Assembly: GCF_002953195.1 (NCBI RefSeq)
Contig: NZ_CP026377.1
Span: 682,001-746,000, forward strand
DNA: 64,000 nucleotides
Source: Mixta gaviniae
GTDB lineage: Bacteria; Pseudomonadota; Gammaproteobacteria; Enterobacterales; Enterobacteriaceae
Direction of reading: 5' to 3'
Of this stretch, positions 62,578 through 64,000 are shown in pieces (the first letter of the stretch is position 1; the number at the start of each line of letters is the position of its first letter). Position numbers and translations under genes: made by a program. The notes beneath the pieces are model-generated. The model saw nothing but the letters and a program-made list of their open reading frames with translations. It was not told the DNA's origin and searched no databases.

Positions 62578-63417
62578 TCAGGCGTGGTGGTAGATCTCCA
62601 GCGCCTCGGCGCCGCTGACGCCCTGATGGATAATCGCCATCAGCGCCTTTACCACGCGTGACGGGTTGTCATGCTGATAGACGTTGCGGCCGTACACCAT
62701 GCCCGCCGCGCCCTGTGCCATCAGCGCCGCGCTTTTCTCCAGCACCTTGCCCAGCTCCCCTTTGCCGCCGCCGCGCACCAGCGTCGGGCAGCGCGCCGCC
62801 TCGACCACCCGATGAAAATCGTCGGCGTTTTCGGTGGGATCGGCCTTGATGATATCGGCGCCCAGCTCGCGCGCCAGCCGCACCAGCGGCACAATCTGGC
62901 GCACATCGCCCAGCGAGCCGTAGGCTGGCCCCTGGCCTGCCGCCGCCATCACCAGCGGCTCAATCATCAGCGGCATGCCGTATCGGTCGCAGGCGTGGCG
63001 CAGGCGGCCGATATTTTCAACGCACTGGCGGAAAATCCCCGGCTCGTCGGGGATCTGATAGAGGTTGACCACCACCGCGGCGGCGTCCAGCTGCAGCGCC
63101 GCGAGAATCGGTTCCTCTGGGTTATGCAGCACCGCCCACATCTCGCGGTGGCGGGCGGCGTTGTAGGCGTTGCCGACATCGGTACGCAGTACCAGCGCGG
63201 GCTTCACTCCTTCCGCCCGCTGCAGCAGATCCGCCTGGCCGTAGTTGACCTGAATGGCGTCGGGACGAGCATCGATCAGGCTGCGCATTACGCCGCCGAT
63301 ATCCTCCAGCCCGACCAGAAAATCAGGCTCGTTGGCGATGCCGTGATCGATGGCGACATCAAGACATTTTCCCTGTCTGAACAGGCGCTTCAGGCGAACT
63401 TTATCGCTGACCAACAT
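62578..63417 (-). CDS. Class I aldolase of the DeoC/FbaB (DhnA/LsrF-like) family
   Basis: The 279-residue TIM-barrel protein has the family segments CLDVAIDHGIANEPD near the N-terminus and the Schiff-base Lys in GADIIKADPTENADDF, then VRGGGKG at the phosphate site. Relatives are FbaB, LsrF and other phospho-sugar aldolases or thiolases. It overlaps the GlpD-like gene by 17 nt, which ties the two in one operon with the kinase. The substrate is presumably the phosphorylated and oxidised product of the neighbouring enzymes. Confidence 0.88.
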   Translation of the reverse strand: MLVSDKVRLKRLFRQGKCLDVAIDHGIANEPDFLVGLEDIGGVMRSLIDARPDAIQVNYGQADLLQRAEGVKPALVLRTDVGNAYNAARHREMWAVLHNPEEPILAALQLDAAAVVVNLYQIPDEPGIFRQCVENIGRLRHACDRYGMPLMIEPLVMAAAGQGPAYGSLGDVRQIVPLVRLARELGADIIKADPTENADDFHRVVEAARCPTLVRGGGKGELGKVLEKSAALMAQGAAGMVYGRNVYQHDNPSRVVKALMAIIHQGVSGAEALEIYHHA

Positions 63418-64000
63418 GCATCTCTCCTGCGGGCTGGGATGGGGAAGCTAAACGAAGCCCGGAGACGCCGTGCAGGCGCGCCAGGCGGGAAAGGGTCAGT
63501 TCCAGCTGTTGCTGGCGATGGGCATCGCTCCACCCCTGCTGCTGCGCCATCAGATGGGCGATCTCCGCCATCAGCGGCGGCGTCAGCTGGCCGGAGATGC
63601 CGAGCGCGGTACGGCGCAGCAGCAGATCTTCCAGCATCACCGTCTGCTCTTCGGCGATCAGCCAGCGCAGTTCGGCATCGCTGTAGTCGGCGTGATGCTG
63701 CAGCGGCTGTTCGCCCTGTGCGGCGATCTGGCGCAGCAACTGCTCGGCGCGCGTGCCGTAGCGATCCGCCAGCCGATCGACCCGGCTTTCGGCAAGCTGA
63801 TATTTCGCGCTCAGCTCGCGGATCCAGCTGGCGCGGCGTTCCGGGCAGGGGAAGTTGCGTCCGCCGCCGATCGCCATCTCTTCGGTGGATCGCACGCGTT
63901 TTTCGCCCAGCAGTTTCAGTACCCGATCCGCCGCCTGTTCGCCGAAGCGGCGAAAGGTGGTCCATTTACCGCCTACCAGGTTCAGCACGGAGTAGTCGCG
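63401..64000 (-). CDS. GlpD-like FAD-dependent dehydrogenase, C-terminal part (cut by window end)
   Basis: Only the C-terminal 199 residues are inside the window; the frame continues past 64000 with RDYSVLNLVGGKWTTFRRFGEQAADRVL. The motif GGKWTTFR and the helical C-terminal domain (RYGTRAEQLLRQI, LLLRRTALGI) are those of glycerol-3-phosphate dehydrogenase GlpD and the erythritol-phosphate dehydrogenase EryB. It would oxidise a phosphorylated polyol and pass electrons to quinone. Confidence 0.85.
   Translation of the reverse strand, partial: RDYSVLNLVGGKWTTFRRFGEQAADRVLKLLGEKRVRSTEEMAIGGGRNFPCPERRASWIRELSAKYQLAESRVDRLADRYGTRAEQLLRQIAAQGEQPLQHHADYSDAELRWLIAEEQTVMLEDLLLRRTALGISGQLTPPLMAEIAHLMAQQQGWSDAHRQQQLELTLSRLARLHGVSGLRLASPSQPAGEMHVGQR

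Overview
The window comes from a GC-rich Enterobacterales chromosome, most probably Erwiniaceae (Pantoea/Mixta/Erwinia). The reasons are a Hrp1-type type III secretion system run by the enterobacterial HrpX/HrpY two-component pair, HrpS and HrpL; a DspE/DspF (WtsE/AvrE) effector-chaperone pair; a Salmonella-like gfr operon; and an opgB gene. No rRNA, tRNA, CRISPR array or insertion sequence was seen.

Layout. 1-2.5 kb: tail of an unknown gene and a GH3 beta-glucosidase. 3.0-6.9 kb: a three-gene envelope operon of unknown function (OmpA-domain lipoprotein, polytopic membrane protein with a long tail, exported vWA-like protein), convergent with (6.9-10.5 kb) a large COG1112-type helicase fused to a phospholipase-D nuclease. 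That helicase has the architecture of the single-gene Mokosh type II anti-phage system. 10.6-43.0 kb: the hrp/hrc island. It holds hrpY-hrpX-hrpL (minus); hrpJ-hrcV-hrpQ-hrcN-hrpO-hrpP-hrcQ-hrcR-hrcS-hrcT-hrcU (plus); two A+T-richer unknown genes; dspF and dspE (minus); hrpT, hrcC, hrpF (minus); hrpE, hrpD, hrcJ, hrpB, hrpA (minus); hrpS (minus); a harpin-like/HrpK-like gene pair (plus); a YodC-like/TetR pair; and a harpin-transglycosylase (HopP1-like, minus). 43.2-50.6 kb: a LevR/GfrR-type activator and a mannose-family PTS with two SIS deglycases (gfrABCDEF-like, fructoselysine/glucoselysine use). 50.7-52.3 kb: a methyltransferase and an RcnB-family protein. 52.5-58.5 kb: an FAD oxidase, a Gfo/Idh/MocA oxidoreductase, a fused permease-ATPase ABC transporter and its binding protein, under a divergent LacI repressor with two identical palindromic operators. 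58.6-60.9 kb: opgB, broken by a frameshift. 61.0-64.0 kb: an FGGY kinase, a class I aldolase and a GlpD-like dehydrogenase (cut by the window end), which look like a polyol pathway.

The regulation of the hrp island can be read from the sequence. HrpX/HrpY would activate hrpS; a 12-bp direct repeat two helical turns apart lies upstream of hrpS. HrpS with sigma-54 would activate hrpL; a perfect -24/-12 element lies upstream of hrpL. HrpL would then recognise six hrp boxes (GGAACC/T-N15-CCACNNA), one each before hrpJ, dspE, hrpF, hrpA, the harpin-like gene and the HopP1-like gene. The gene order is like that of Pseudomonas syringae, not of Erwinia amylovora, although hrpXY is enterobacterial. 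hrpG and hrpV, normally members of the hrpF-hrcC-hrpT operon, are both missing.

The strongest candidates for something undescribed are the envelope operon facing the helicase-PLD gene, the altered hrp island (order, lost regulators, two unknown inserted genes, repeats in promoters and effectors), and the possibility that the neighbouring gfr and LacI-controlled clusters form one Amadori-compound or opine catabolic region.
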